From Lagierella sp. (GTDB lineage Bacteria; Bacillota; Clostridia; Tissierellales; Peptoniphilaceae), in contig NZ_JASBYU010000011.1 of assembly GCF_029983815.1 (NCBI RefSeq), positions 1 through 56,075 on the forward strand: 56,075 bases of DNA, written 5' to 3'. This document shows, one piece after another, positions 41,378-49,920 of this stretch; the first letter of the stretch is position 1, and every line of letters begins with the position of its first letter. The notes under the pieces were generated by a model. The model was given only the letters and a program-made list of their open reading frames with translations. It was not told the DNA's origin and did not search any database. A program made the translations under genes and the position numbers.

Positions 41378-42004
41378 ATGTTTATTACTTTTGAGGGTCC
41401 AGATGGATGTGGTAAATCTACTGTACTAGCTAAGGTTTATGACAGGTTAAGAGAAAAGAAAATTCCAGTTATTAAGACTAGGGAGCCAGGAGGAACTGAA
41501 ATTTCCGAAAAGTTAAGGGATATTATTTTGGATGTAAATAATGTAAGTCTTACAGATACAACGGAAAGTTTACTATATGCGGCATCTAGAAGTCAGCACG
41601 TGGAAGAACTTATTGTGCCCAATTTAGAAAAAGGCAATATGGTTTTGTGCGATAGATTTGTAATATCCAGTTTGGTTTACCAAGGCTATGCCAGGGATTT
41701 AGGAGTTGAAAAGATAGAGGAGCTCAATTTATTTGCTACTCAAGGGGTTAAACCAGATATTGTTTTGTTTTTCGAAGTCTCTGAGGAAAATCTTTTTAAA
41801 CGAAAGAAAAACAGAAATACCACCGACAGATTGGAAGAAGAGGAAGAATTCTTTCACAAAAAAGTGTTTAAAGGGTATAATTACATTAAAGAGCGTTATA
41901 AATCTGAGGATAACTTCTTTATAATCGATGGAAATAGATCTATTGAGGAAGTGGTTTCGGATTGTTTTTCGGTGATATTAAAAAGCTATAGGAGGAAGAT
42001 ATGA
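41378..42004 (+). CDS. tmk: Thymidylate kinase
   Basis: A 208-residue kinase that phosphorylates dTMP to dTDP. The P-loop is FEGPDGCGKST, the DR(E/Y) region is TREPGGTEISEKLRD, and VLCDRFVISSLVYQGYARD is characteristic. RLEEEEEFFHKKV lies in the lid region. A TATAAT (41353-41358) lies 20 bases before the ATG, but the -35 is poor. It overlaps the next gene by four bases. Confidence 0.95.
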   Translation: MFITFEGPDGCGKSTVLAKVYDRLREKKIPVIKTREPGGTEISEKLRDIILDVNNVSLTDTTESLLYAASRSQHVEELIVPNLEKGNMVLCDRFVISSLVYQGYARDLGVEKIEELNLFATQGVKPDIVLFFEVSEENLFKRKKNRNTTDRLEEEEEFFHKKVFKGYNYIKERYKSEDNFFIIDGNRSIEEVVSDCFSVILKSYRRKI

Positions 42005-42327
42005 AATTAATCGTGGCAATTGTACAAGATCAAGATCTATATTTACTTAGAGAGGACTTGTCAAAAAGAGATTTTAGAATGACAAAGTTATCATCTTCTG
42101 GAGGTTTTCTTAAGATAGGTAACTCAACATTATTAATTGGTGTAGAGGATGAAAGATTAGACGAATGTTTGAAGATAATCGATGATGATTGTAAATCTAG
42201 AAAAGCAGACTCTTCACTACTTAATATATCTGCACCAGCTGATTCCTACATTCCTTATCCAGTAGAAGTGACCATTGGTGGGGCTACGGTATTTGTTCTG
42301 GATGTGGACGATTATTTTAGGTTTTAG
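42001..42327 (+). CDS. darA: PII-like cyclic-di-AMP receptor DarA/PstA
   Basis: A 108-residue trimeric PII-like protein. MKLIVAIVQDQDLYLLRE, the FRMTKLSSSGGFLKIGNST loop and the ending GGATVFVLDVDDYFRF match DarA of B. subtilis almost throughout. Residues corresponding to the known c-di-AMP site (Arg and Thr of FRMTKL, GGFL, the Asn of GNST) are present. Located between tmk and a second copy. It should sense c-di-AMP; partners are not known. Confidence 0.93.
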   Translation: MKLIVAIVQDQDLYLLREDLSKRDFRMTKLSSSGGFLKIGNSTLLIGVEDERLDECLKIIDDDCKSRKADSSLLNISAPADSYIPYPVEVTIGGATVFVLDVDDYFRF

Positions 42328-42335
42328 GTGATTTA

Positions 42336-42614
42336 ATGAAATTGATGATTGCTGTTGTAGAGGATGATATAGCCCATGATATTATTAAGATGTTGGCTAT
42401 AGACAAGATAAGATGTACCAAATTAGCTTCTACAGGAGGAGTTTTAAGAAAGGGAAATACAACCTTATTAATAGGTTATGAAGATGAAAGCAAGGAAAAA
42501 ATCTTAAGGATTATGGATGGTATGAGTAAAAACAGGCTTAGGGACCCTGATGACGACAAGTCCTACAATGTAAATCTATTTACTTTTGACTTGGAAAAGA
42601 TGAAAAGGGTTTAA
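42336..42614 (+). CDS. Second, shorter DarA-like PII protein
   Basis: A 92-residue paralogue of the preceding gene, starting MKLMIAVVEDDIAHDII and keeping IRCTKLASTGGVLRKGNTT with the Arg, Thr, Gly-Gly, Leu and Asn positions. Phe of GGFL is replaced by Val. The PVEV...GGATVFVLPV-type C-terminal strand is missing and the protein ends NVNLFTFDLEKMKRV. It lies eight bases after darA. In Bacillus this slot holds yaaR instead. It may bind c-di-AMP weakly, bind another nucleotide, or form mixed trimers. Confidence 0.82.
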   Translation: MKLMIAVVEDDIAHDIIKMLAIDKIRCTKLASTGGVLRKGNTTLLIGYEDESKEKILRIMDGMSKNRLRDPDDDKSYNVNLFTFDLEKMKRV

Positions 42615-42616
42615 TT

Positions 42617-43432
42617 GTGTTAGATAGAATTTTAAATAGACAAATTGAAACATCTAATTTGACTCATGCGTATCTTTTTCAATCCTATGATGATGAGCTG
42701 CTGGAAAGTCAGACCTTAAAATTTTTGAAGATTATCTTAAAGGATGATTCAAAAGAAGATTCAATAGAAGAGTATTACAATCCGGACCTATTAAAGATCA
42801 ACCCGGAGGGTACGGCTATTAGGATTGATTCTATCAGAGAGGCAATAAGATTTTTACAAACTCCACCCACTGTAAATGAGCATAAGATAATACTTATTCG
42901 CAAGGGTGAGAAGTTTAATAAAGAGTCGGCAAATGCTTTATTGAAAGTGCTTGAAGAGCCTCCAAAATATGGAATTATCATAATAGAGACAAATAATGAA
43001 ATGTCCATAATACAGACTATCTATTCTAGATGTCAAATAATAAATTTTTTTCCAGATAAACAGGATAAACTTAATCCCTGGAAAGAGATAAATGAAATTT
43101 TACTTAGATGTTTTAAAAGGGATTTGTTGGTAATTTTCGACAAAAGAGATTACCTTGGTGGCTTAAAGGATGACGTGGATAAGCTATACAACTATTTTTA
43201 CTGTTTTTTCTACGATCTTTATCTTTATGGCACTGAACCTAAAAAAGAGGATGCATTATTTATACCGGACAATTACAATATATACAGGAATACAGAGGTT
43301 TTCTCTAGAGAGGATATCTATTTAATTCTAGAAAAAATTTCTGAGATATGGAACAACTTTAAAACAAATACAAATTTTCAGCTTTCTTATGAGGAGCTTT
43401 TATTATATATAATGGAGGAACAAAATGGTTAA
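42617..43432 (+). CDS. holB: DNA polymerase III delta-prime subunit
   Basis: A 271-residue clamp-loader subunit. It begins HAYLFQ, where a Walker A loop would follow in an ATP-binding homologue, but SYDDELLESQTLKF is there instead, so no P-loop exists. NALLKVLEEPPKYGIIIIET and SRCQIINF mark the delta-prime core. Zinc-coordinating cysteines common in the family are absent, and it is shorter than the usual 320-330 residues. GTG start after AAAGGG. It overlaps ricT by eight bases. Confidence 0.87.
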   Translation: MLDRILNRQIETSNLTHAYLFQSYDDELLESQTLKFLKIILKDDSKEDSIEEYYNPDLLKINPEGTAIRIDSIREAIRFLQTPPTVNEHKIILIRKGEKFNKESANALLKVLEEPPKYGIIIIETNNEMSIIQTIYSRCQIINFFPDKQDKLNPWKEINEILLRCFKRDLLVIFDKRDYLGGLKDDVDKLYNYFYCFFYDLYLYGTEPKKEDALFIPDNYNIYRNTEVFSREDIYLILEKISEIWNNFKTNTNFQLSYEELLLYIMEEQNG

Positions 43433-44264
43433 GGTCGTTGGAGTAAGGTTTAAAAGGGCTGGTAAAGTCTATTATTTCGACCCTAACGGTTATGAAATAC
43501 AGGTAGGAAATCCTGTGATTGTCGAAACGGCTAGAGGGATTGAATACGGACACTGTGTAATCGGAATTAGGGAGATCTCTGATGATGAAATAGTTAGGGA
43601 TTTAAAACCGGTTTTAAGAATCGCAGACGAAACTGATAAATTTATAAATAGAGAAAATATCAAAAAGGCCAAGGATGCCATGGATATTTGCATAGAAAAG
43701 GTCAAAGAGCACAAATTGGATATGAAGTTAGTAGATTGTGAATACACCTTTGACAACAATAAAGTCATTTTTTATTTTACCTCTGATGATAGGGTTGACT
43801 TTAGGGAATTGGTTAGAGACTTGGCTTCCATCTTTAGGATGCGTATAGAGTTAAGACAAATTGGTGTTAGAGATCATGCAAAAATAGTAAGTGGATTAGC
43901 TGCCTGTGGACAGGAATGCTGTTGTGGTAGATTTTTATCTGAATTTGCACCGGTTTCTATTAAGATGGCAAAGGATCAATCCATATCTTTAAATCCAACT
44001 AAAATTTCAGGCATGTGTGGTCGATTGATGTGTTGTTTGAAATACGAACAAGAGGGATATGAAGAAAAGTTAAAGAGAATGCCAAGGGTTGGTGCGATTG
44101 TCTCTACTAATCTTGGTAAGGGAGAGGTCGTTGCCACAGACACCTTGACGGAGTTTTTAAAGGTTAAGATTAAAACAGATGAAGAGACAGAGGAGATACT
44201 ACCTTTTCATTTAGATGAGATAAAATTTAAGGTAAATAAGTTTTCTAAGGAGAATAATGATTAA
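43425..44264 (+). CDS. ricT: PSP1-domain protein RicT (YaaT)
   Basis: A 279-residue protein of the RicAFT complex, which promotes RNase Y-dependent RNA maturation and affects development in B. subtilis. The PSP1 domain includes VRDHAKIVSGLAACGQECCCGRF and GMCGRLMCCLKYE. Cys161, 165-167, 198, 203 and 204 match the positions linked to Fe-S cluster binding. RicA and RicF are not in the window. The tmk-darA-holB-ricT order is conserved. Confidence 0.94.
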   Translation: MVKVVGVRFKRAGKVYYFDPNGYEIQVGNPVIVETARGIEYGHCVIGIREISDDEIVRDLKPVLRIADETDKFINRENIKKAKDAMDICIEKVKEHKLDMKLVDCEYTFDNNKVIFYFTSDDRVDFRELVRDLASIFRMRIELRQIGVRDHAKIVSGLAACGQECCCGRFLSEFAPVSIKMAKDQSISLNPTKISGMCGRLMCCLKYEQEGYEEKLKRMPRVGAIVSTNLGKGEVVATDTLTEFLKVKIKTDEETEEILPFHLDEIKFKVNKFSKENND

Positions 44265-44329
44265 TGACCTTGATTTTATTATAAATTCGTGTAATAATTA
44301 GATTAACATGAGAGGAAGGAGTGAAAATA

Positions 44330-44497
44330 ATGGCACGTGTAATTACTGACGCATGTATAGCTTGCGGATCATGTAAACCAGAATGTCCTGTAGATTGTAT
44401 TTCTGAAGGAGATATCTACGTAATCGACGCTGACGCATGTATCGACTGTGGAGCTTGTGAAGATGTTTGTCCAACTAATGCTATTGAAGCTCAATAA
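44330..44497 (+). CDS. fdx: 2[4Fe-4S] clostridial-type ferredoxin
   Basis: A 55-residue electron carrier too small for standard gene-length cut-offs. Two cluster motifs are clear: CIACGSCKPECP (9-20) and CIDCGACEDVCP (37-48), each giving three Cys to one cluster and the fourth to the other. An extra Cys23 follows in CPVDC. GAGGAAGGAG lies upstream of the ATG. It is flanked by its own terminator and likely serves the low-potential reactions of an anaerobe. Confidence 0.96.
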   Translation: MARVITDACIACGSCKPECPVDCISEGDIYVIDADACIDCGACEDVCPTNAIEAQ

Positions 44498-44523
44498 TAG
44501 TTGTACATAAAGGAGATTGAACT

Positions 44524-44544
44524 GGAGCCTTTGGGCTCCTTTTT
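44524..44544 (+). terminator. Terminator of the ferredoxin gene
   Basis: GGAGCC (44524-44529) and GGCTCC (44534-44539) with a TTTG loop, followed by TTTTT. A compact, typical intrinsic terminator. Confidence 0.9.
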
Positions 44545-44594
44545 GAATTATAGATCTCAACTTATAAATTATTGATGCAGGATTTGGAGGAATG

Positions 44595-45434
44595 ATGGGA
44601 AGAAGTAATGTGTTATTGGTAAACGACTGGCCAGGCTATAGTCGAGTTGCCCTATCTGCCATGACACCGATAATGTACTATATGGGGTATAGTGTATTAA
44701 GTTTACCAACCATGGTTATATCTAATACCCTGGACTATGGAAAGTTTAGTATATTAGATTCTACAGATTATATACAAGAAGCTTTAAAGGTTTGGGAGAG
44801 TTTGGGTTTTGATATTTCTGCTATGGGAATAGGTTTTGTGACTAATAATAAGCAAATTGAACTATGTGAAAATATATTACATAAAAACTACACAAATAAA
44901 CCCTATGTAATGGTGGACCCGATAATGGGGGACAACGGAGAACTCTACAACGGTATTGAAGTGGATAGGATTGAAATAATGAGGGAATTGATGTCCTTTG
45001 CGGATCTTTCCATTCCAAATATTACGGAAAGTTATCTCCTATTGGAAGAGAGGTTCAATTGCATTGATGTAAATTCTAAGGGAGAGCTTAAAGATTTGAT
45101 CGATGGCATTAGAAGTCTAGGATCAAAATCTGTAATTATTACATCGGTATGCGATCCTAATGGCAATTTTTATATAGCAGGGTACGACAGGACTTTAGAT
45201 GAGTATTTTAAATTGCCCTATGATAGAATTCCTGTTAATTATCCTGGAACGGGGGATATTTTTTCTGCAATTGTGTTAAGTTTTGTATTAAAGGGATATT
45301 CATTAAAAGATTCTTCGAAATTTGCAGGGGATTTTATAAGATATGCAATAACAGAGTCTGAGAAAAGGGAATGTATCGATAGGACAGAAGGACTAAATAT
45401 TGAAAGGCATCTTCATGTTTTAAAAAATGACTAG
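44595..45434 (+). CDS. pdxY: Pyridoxal/pyridoxamine kinase-like PfkB-family enzyme
   Basis: A 279-residue ribokinase-fold kinase. VNDWPGYSRVALSAMTPIM matches the substrate lid of pyridoxal kinases. VMVDPIMGDNGELYNG is the PdxK/PdxY signature and YPGTGDIFSAIV the anion hole with catalytic Asp. It should phosphorylate pyridoxal to feed PLP enzymes such as DsdA and PatB. Two adjacent ATGs exist; GGAGG (44586-44590) favours the second. It stands alone between terminators. Confidence 0.85.
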   Translation: MGRSNVLLVNDWPGYSRVALSAMTPIMYYMGYSVLSLPTMVISNTLDYGKFSILDSTDYIQEALKVWESLGFDISAMGIGFVTNNKQIELCENILHKNYTNKPYVMVDPIMGDNGELYNGIEVDRIEIMRELMSFADLSIPNITESYLLLEERFNCIDVNSKGELKDLIDGIRSLGSKSVIITSVCDPNGNFYIAGYDRTLDEYFKLPYDRIPVNYPGTGDIFSAIVLSFVLKGYSLKDSSKFAGDFIRYAITESEKRECIDRTEGLNIERHLHVLKND

Positions 45435-45468
45435 TCAAATACTTTTAAAATTGAACTTTAATTATTGT

Positions 45469-45499
45469 TAAGCACTCTGTATAGGGTGCTTATATTTTT
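45469..45499 (+). terminator. Terminator after the pyridoxal kinase gene
   Basis: TAAGCACTC (45469-45477) pairs with GGGTGCTTA (45484-45492) with one G-T pair, then TATTTTT. Downstream AT-rich DNA contains TATAAT at 45584-45589 for the next operon, with a weak -35 (TTATTA). Confidence 0.75.
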
Positions 45500-45605
45500 G
45501 TATATATAGATTTATATATTGAAGCACAGACAGCCTGTTAAAGTTTTATAGACAAGAAGTTTATTAAATGTTCAAAAGTGTAATATAATGAGGTAGGGTG
45601 ATAGG

Positions 45606-46322
45606 GTGTTAGAAAAGAATTATATTCTAGGTACGAATTTACATATATATTCAGATAGGGATAAATTTTCCTTTGGTATCGATGCAATTTTATTGTCCTC
45701 TTTTTGTAAAGTAAAAACGAAGGACATAGTTCTTGAAATAGGTGGCGGAACGGGAATTATTTCCCTGAGGGTTTTTGATCTTTATTCGCCTTCAAAAATA
45801 CACTGTGTTGAAATTCAAAAGGATAATTTCGAAATTTTGCTTAAGAATATTAAATCCAATAATTTGGAACAAAGAATTCATCCTTTAAATAAAGATATTA
45901 ATGACTGTTACGATATTTTTGAAGAAAATAGTCTGGATGTAATTGTAACAAATCCTCCCTATTTTAAATATGGCTGTGGTATAGAGAATGAAAATGAAAA
46001 CAAGTTGATTTCCAGATATGAAAAATATCTTAAACTGGAGGATATATTCAAGTTCTCAAAGAGCAAATTGAAGGAATTAGGCAAATTATTCATGGTAAAT
46101 AGGCCGCAGCGATTGGTAGACCTATTTTATTATGGCAGGAAATATAGGATAGAACCAAAGCGAATAGTTCCTGTACTATCTAGAAGAGAAGAAAAGCCTC
46201 AATTTGTTTTGGTTGAATTTGTTAAGAATGCCGGTGAATTCTTCACCTATGAAAAGCCTCTAATTATCTACGAAGATGGAGGATATAGAAAGGAAATAAT
46301 TGATTTATATGATGGAAAGTAA
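45606..46322 (+). CDS. trmN6: tRNA1(Val) (adenine37-N6)-methyltransferase family
   Basis: A 238-residue class I SAM-dependent methyltransferase of the YfiC/YabB group. FSFGIDAILLSSF, VLEIGGGTGIISL (SAM motif I) and VTNPPYF (the amino-methylating NPPY motif) are diagnostic. In E. coli the homologue makes m6A37 in tRNA-Val; the Firmicutes substrate is less certain. GTG start. It overlaps rsmI and heads a seven-gene unit. Confidence 0.9.
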   Translation: MLEKNYILGTNLHIYSDRDKFSFGIDAILLSSFCKVKTKDIVLEIGGGTGIISLRVFDLYSPSKIHCVEIQKDNFEILLKNIKSNNLEQRIHPLNKDINDCYDIFEENSLDVIVTNPPYFKYGCGIENENENKLISRYEKYLKLEDIFKFSKSKLKELGKLFMVNRPQRLVDLFYYGRKYRIEPKRIVPVLSRREEKPQFVLVEFVKNAGEFFTYEKPLIIYEDGGYRKEIIDLYDGK

Positions 46323-47145
46323 GCTATATATTATTCCCACTCCCATAGGGAATCTAAAGGATATAACTTTAAGAGCTTTGGAGGTTTTAAAAGAATCTGA
46401 TGTAATCTACTGTGAAGATAGCAGAAATACTATAAAACTGCTTAATCACTATAATATCAAAGGAAATTTAATCTCCTATCATGAGCATAATGAAAATAGC
46501 AGAATTGACGAAATTTTGGAAAATTTAAGAGAAAACAAGGTGCTTTCTCTGGTTTCCGATGCAGGAATGCCAGGAATATCAGACCCTGGTCATGTAATAA
46601 TAAAAAAGCTAATAGAAGAAAAAATGCCCTTTGAAGTCTTACCTGGTCCTTCTGCGACTATTACAGCTTTAGTATTGTCGGGTCTAGACAATGAGAAGTT
46701 TTCCTTTCTTGGATTTTTTCCTAGAAAAAATAAGGATAGGAATGAATTTCTTGAGGATCTTAAAAATAGACCTGAAACGGTTATTATATATGAATCTGTT
46801 CATAGAATTGTAGATACTTTAAAAAACTTGTCTAGCAATTTTCCCAATAGACAGGTAGCGGTCATTAGGGAGATGACAAAGATTTATGAAGAAGTCATAA
46901 GGGGAAGTCTACAGGAAGTCTACGACATATATAGAGAAAAGGAAAATGTCAAAGGTGAATTTGTAATAGTTTTAGACAGTTATGAAGTTGAGGAAAAGCT
47001 TGATATAAAAAAATTATTGGAAATTGAACTAGAAAAGGGTTTAACAAAGAAGTCTGCAATCAGTGAGGTTTCAAAAAAATATGGACTGCGTAAGAATGAA
47101 GTCTATCAAATTAGTTTGGAAATAGGTGATGGACTTGAAGAGTGA
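46309..47145 (+). CDS. rsmI: 16S rRNA (cytidine1402-2'-O)-methyltransferase
   Basis: A 278-residue tetrapyrrole-methylase-fold enzyme modifying the decoding centre. LYIIPTPIGNLKDITLRALEVLKE, YCEDSRNT, SDAGMPGISDPG and PGPSATITALVLSG are diagnostic. Start is uncertain: ATGs at 46309 and 46312 and a TTG at 46300 with AAAGGA five bases upstream are all possible. It overlaps the preceding gene by 14 bases and the next by about 17, so the unit is tightly coupled. Confidence 0.94.
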   Translation: MMESKLYIIPTPIGNLKDITLRALEVLKESDVIYCEDSRNTIKLLNHYNIKGNLISYHEHNENSRIDEILENLRENKVLSLVSDAGMPGISDPGHVIIKKLIEEKMPFEVLPGPSATITALVLSGLDNEKFSFLGFFPRKNKDRNEFLEDLKNRPETVIIYESVHRIVDTLKNLSSNFPNRQVAVIREMTKIYEEVIRGSLQEVYDIYREKENVKGEFVIVLDSYEVEEKLDIKKLLEIELEKGLTKKSAISEVSKKYGLRKNEVYQISLEIGDGLEE

Positions 47146-48076
47146 AATGGTTGAGAAGATAAAGATTCTAAATGAAAAATTAAAAAACAAATATTCCCTT
47201 CTCGACTCTTTAAGTGTAGAGGACAAGAAGGCTATCCTATCTAAGTTTGGATATTTTGATAAATTAAATCCTTTGAACACAGAGGAATTGGAAAAATTGG
47301 AAAAATCTGGAGGAGTATTTGCGGTGGACGGTTCCACAAATAAGTATGGAGGAGCATTTCCCCACTATATTCAGGTTTTTAGAGGGATGGCAATAAAAAA
47401 TAATATTGATTCTATCGAAAAGGTGGAGGTTTACTGTCCACTATTGGAAGATATAAATATATATGAAGAACGAAACACTTTGGAAAGAATACTTGCTAAA
47501 ATTGAAGTGATAGCAGCCTTAGAATCCTTGAAGGAGAAGCCATCTATAATAATCATGGACGGATCCTTAATTCGCTATGAAATACTCTGTAGAGATTATT
47601 GGACTAGGTTAAAGGAAGAGGCTTTAAAGAAAGGTATATTGTTAATAGGTATAATTGAGGACATTAAAACAGATATTGTCTTTAAAAATATAAAAGAGGA
47701 CTATGATACGGACTTTTTTTATGATAGGGAGTTCTTGTTTAATTCTTTGGAATTTAGGGAATGTTTCATCCCAAATAAAAAGGATAAGGGTAAGGACAAC
47801 TATGGATTTAGATCTGTGTTCTTACGGTCCTCTTTGCAACCTAATATAATAGCAGTAGATATTTTGGAAGAACAGTTTGGCAGCGTGGATTTGGCTTTAA
47901 AGTTGATTCTTTCAATTACCCATAAGAAGGGAAGGGGTATTCCCTTTATATTGGACATGGTGGATTTAAAAGCTAGGATAACCAATAAGAAGATTAAGGA
48001 CTTATGTGAAACCTATATAGGTAAAAATAGGTTTGAGTTATTGTTCCACTCGCAAAGGGACAAGAGGGAGATGTAA
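47129..48076 (+). CDS. nurA: NurA-family DNA repair nuclease
   Basis: A 315-residue NurA-domain protein. The metal-binding Asp residues lie in FAVDGST (Asp67) and IIMDGSLIR (Asp144), and VDILEEQFG and PFILDMVDLKARI complete the core. In archaea NurA is a 5'-3' exonuclease working through the ring of HerA to resect DNA ends. Here HerA follows with a one-base overlap (TAATG), so they should form the same machine. A GTG at 47126 or an ATG at 47147 is an alternative start. It begins inside rsmI. Confidence 0.88.
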   Translation: MDLKSEMVEKIKILNEKLKNKYSLLDSLSVEDKKAILSKFGYFDKLNPLNTEELEKLEKSGGVFAVDGSTNKYGGAFPHYIQVFRGMAIKNNIDSIEKVEVYCPLLEDINIYEERNTLERILAKIEVIAALESLKEKPSIIIMDGSLIRYEILCRDYWTRLKEEALKKGILLIGIIEDIKTDIVFKNIKEDYDTDFFYDREFLFNSLEFRECFIPNKKDKGKDNYGFRSVFLRSSLQPNIIAVDILEEQFGSVDLALKLILSITHKKGRGIPFILDMVDLKARITNKKIKDLCETYIGKNRFELLFHSQRDKREM

Positions 48077-49920
48077 TGGATATAAAAATAATTGGTATGA
48101 CGGATCAACAGGAGGCCTATGTTGGCTCTAATGATAGAAAGTTTAGAATCAATGAATTTCTTATGATCGAGGATAGCTTTGGGGATATACTGGGGGAAGT
48201 TGTAGAAGTTCACAGTTACAATAGGTATATCACCGTGCCCAAAGAAGGTGGTGTCTTGGATTCGGACTTAATCGACAACCTTGTGGCCCTTGGTTTTAAC
48301 TTAGAGGAAGATACGATCTATGTAGGAAAGATTAGACTTTTAGAAGAGAGTACCTATGCTATTGAAACGGGATCTTCTTGCAGGGTTCCCTCCTTTGATG
48401 AGGTAAAAAAATACTTCATGTCCTCTTCATTGGACAAAGGTATGAATGTTGGTGTTATTAGAAATACCGACGATATCTTTCAAACTGGTCCAGAAAAACT
48501 TAAAAATATATGCTATACCCTGGAAGATGGAGAATTTAGGGAACAAAGGGAACTACCCTATATTTTAAATCTTTATGGGATGCATCACTATCCCCATATA
48601 GGGATTTTTGGAGGATCAGGTTCTGGAAAATCCTACGGGCTAAGGGTTCTTATAGAAGAGCTCATGAATAAGGACGTCCCTGGAATAATTTTAGACCCCC
48701 ATTATGAAATGGATTTTACTTTAAGAAGTAAAAAAGATTATGGACCTGACTATAATAATAAATTCTCCAAATTTGTCATTGGAGAAAACACTGGTGTTGA
48801 CTTTACTAAGATATCTACAAGGGAACTCAAGGCTTTAATCAGTACTTCCTCTAGACTTACTGAAGGAATGGAGTCTGTTATTGAAGTCCTTCACAAATAC
48901 AATGACTCGGTACTCAGCTTTTCCAATAGACTAAACTATCTGATAGAGGCACAAAAGATAGGATCGCCTGAGAGAATAAGACAAATGGCGGCGGAAGTTT
49001 CGGGAGATGAAAAGAAAAGATACGAGATCATGTTTCAAATCTATAATAAATACAATGACAAATGTCCTCCTAGTTCCGTTCAGGGGGTAAGTTGGAGATT
49101 TAATAGGCTCAATAATTTAGGAATTTTTGAACATGACTCCAAACTTGTTTTCGATTGTCTAAAAATGGGTAAAATTGCTGTGATACAAGGTTCGGTTAAG
49201 ATTATACAGGTATATTCTACCTATATTATAAGTAGTCTCTATGACCTAAGAAGAAGCTATAAAGACAGTATTATTAAAAATGAAACAATGGATTACTTTC
49301 CTCCTTTTTTTGTAATTACCGATGAAGCTCATAATTTTGCACCTCAGAGTTTCGATGGGAACGGGGATTTGAGCTCTAAGTATATTTTAAGGGAAATTGC
49401 CCAAGAAGGAAGGAAATATGGAGTGTTTTTAATACTGGCTACTCAAAGGCCATCCCTTCTAGACAATACCATTACGGCACAATTAAATACAAAGTTTATT
49501 TATAGAACTACAAGGTCCACTGACATTCAAACCATTAAGGAGGAGACGGATCTTTCAGTTGAACAGACCAATAGACTTCCCTATCTAAAGACTGGGGATG
49601 TATTTTTGTCGGAATCCGCTATAGGTAGGACTATGTATGTTAGGATAAGAGCCTCCCATACCCTTACTCCCCATGGTGAAAACCCCTTTGAGGAGTTGGT
49701 CAATAGACAAGATGAGGATGTTTCTGCTATTATAAATATGTTAAAGAATTATTTACCTATTAATGAACTGGACATAATGGATACTTGTAAGGAGATTCAA
49801 GAAGATGAGGGAGTGGTCTACTCTGTAGAACAGTTTACCAATCTTTTGGAGGATTTCGTTACAAAGGGATATTTGAATAAAGAAAAGGGATTGTTGGTGA
49901 AATATATTTTAAATGAATAA
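48076..49920 (+). CDS. herA: HerA-type hexameric DNA translocase
   Basis: A 614-residue FtsK/HerA-superfamily ATPase. Residues 1-95 look like the HAS-barrel used to contact NurA. Walker A is GGSGSGKSY (179-187, Lys185), Walker B is FFVITDEAHNFAP near 412-424, sensor is LATQRPS, and TTRSTD holds the probable arginine finger. It should form a hexamer that pumps DNA into the nuclease. It is not a Sir2- or DUF4297-associated defence version; the partner is NurA. It overlaps the thioesterase gene by eight bases. Confidence 0.9.
   Translation: MDIKIIGMTDQQEAYVGSNDRKFRINEFLMIEDSFGDILGEVVEVHSYNRYITVPKEGGVLDSDLIDNLVALGFNLEEDTIYVGKIRLLEESTYAIETGSSCRVPSFDEVKKYFMSSSLDKGMNVGVIRNTDDIFQTGPEKLKNICYTLEDGEFREQRELPYILNLYGMHHYPHIGIFGGSGSGKSYGLRVLIEELMNKDVPGIILDPHYEMDFTLRSKKDYGPDYNNKFSKFVIGENTGVDFTKISTRELKALISTSSRLTEGMESVIEVLHKYNDSVLSFSNRLNYLIEAQKIGSPERIRQMAAEVSGDEKKRYEIMFQIYNKYNDKCPPSSVQGVSWRFNRLNNLGIFEHDSKLVFDCLKMGKIAVIQGSVKIIQVYSTYIISSLYDLRRSYKDSIIKNETMDYFPPFFVITDEAHNFAPQSFDGNGDLSSKYILREIAQEGRKYGVFLILATQRPSLLDNTITAQLNTKFIYRTTRSTDIQTIKEETDLSVEQTNRLPYLKTGDVFLSESAIGRTMYVRIRASHTLTPHGENPFEELVNRQDEDVSAIINMLKNYLPINELDIMDTCKEIQEDEGVVYSVEQFTNLLEDFVTKGYLNKEKGLLVKYILNE

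Noticed and set aside
47129..49920. Defence island around NurA-HerA
   Set aside because: Neighbours are tRNA/rRNA methylases, a thioesterase, a protease and udp; there are no toxins, restriction enzymes or mobile-element genes, so a defence island is not supported even though the pair itself might act in defence.
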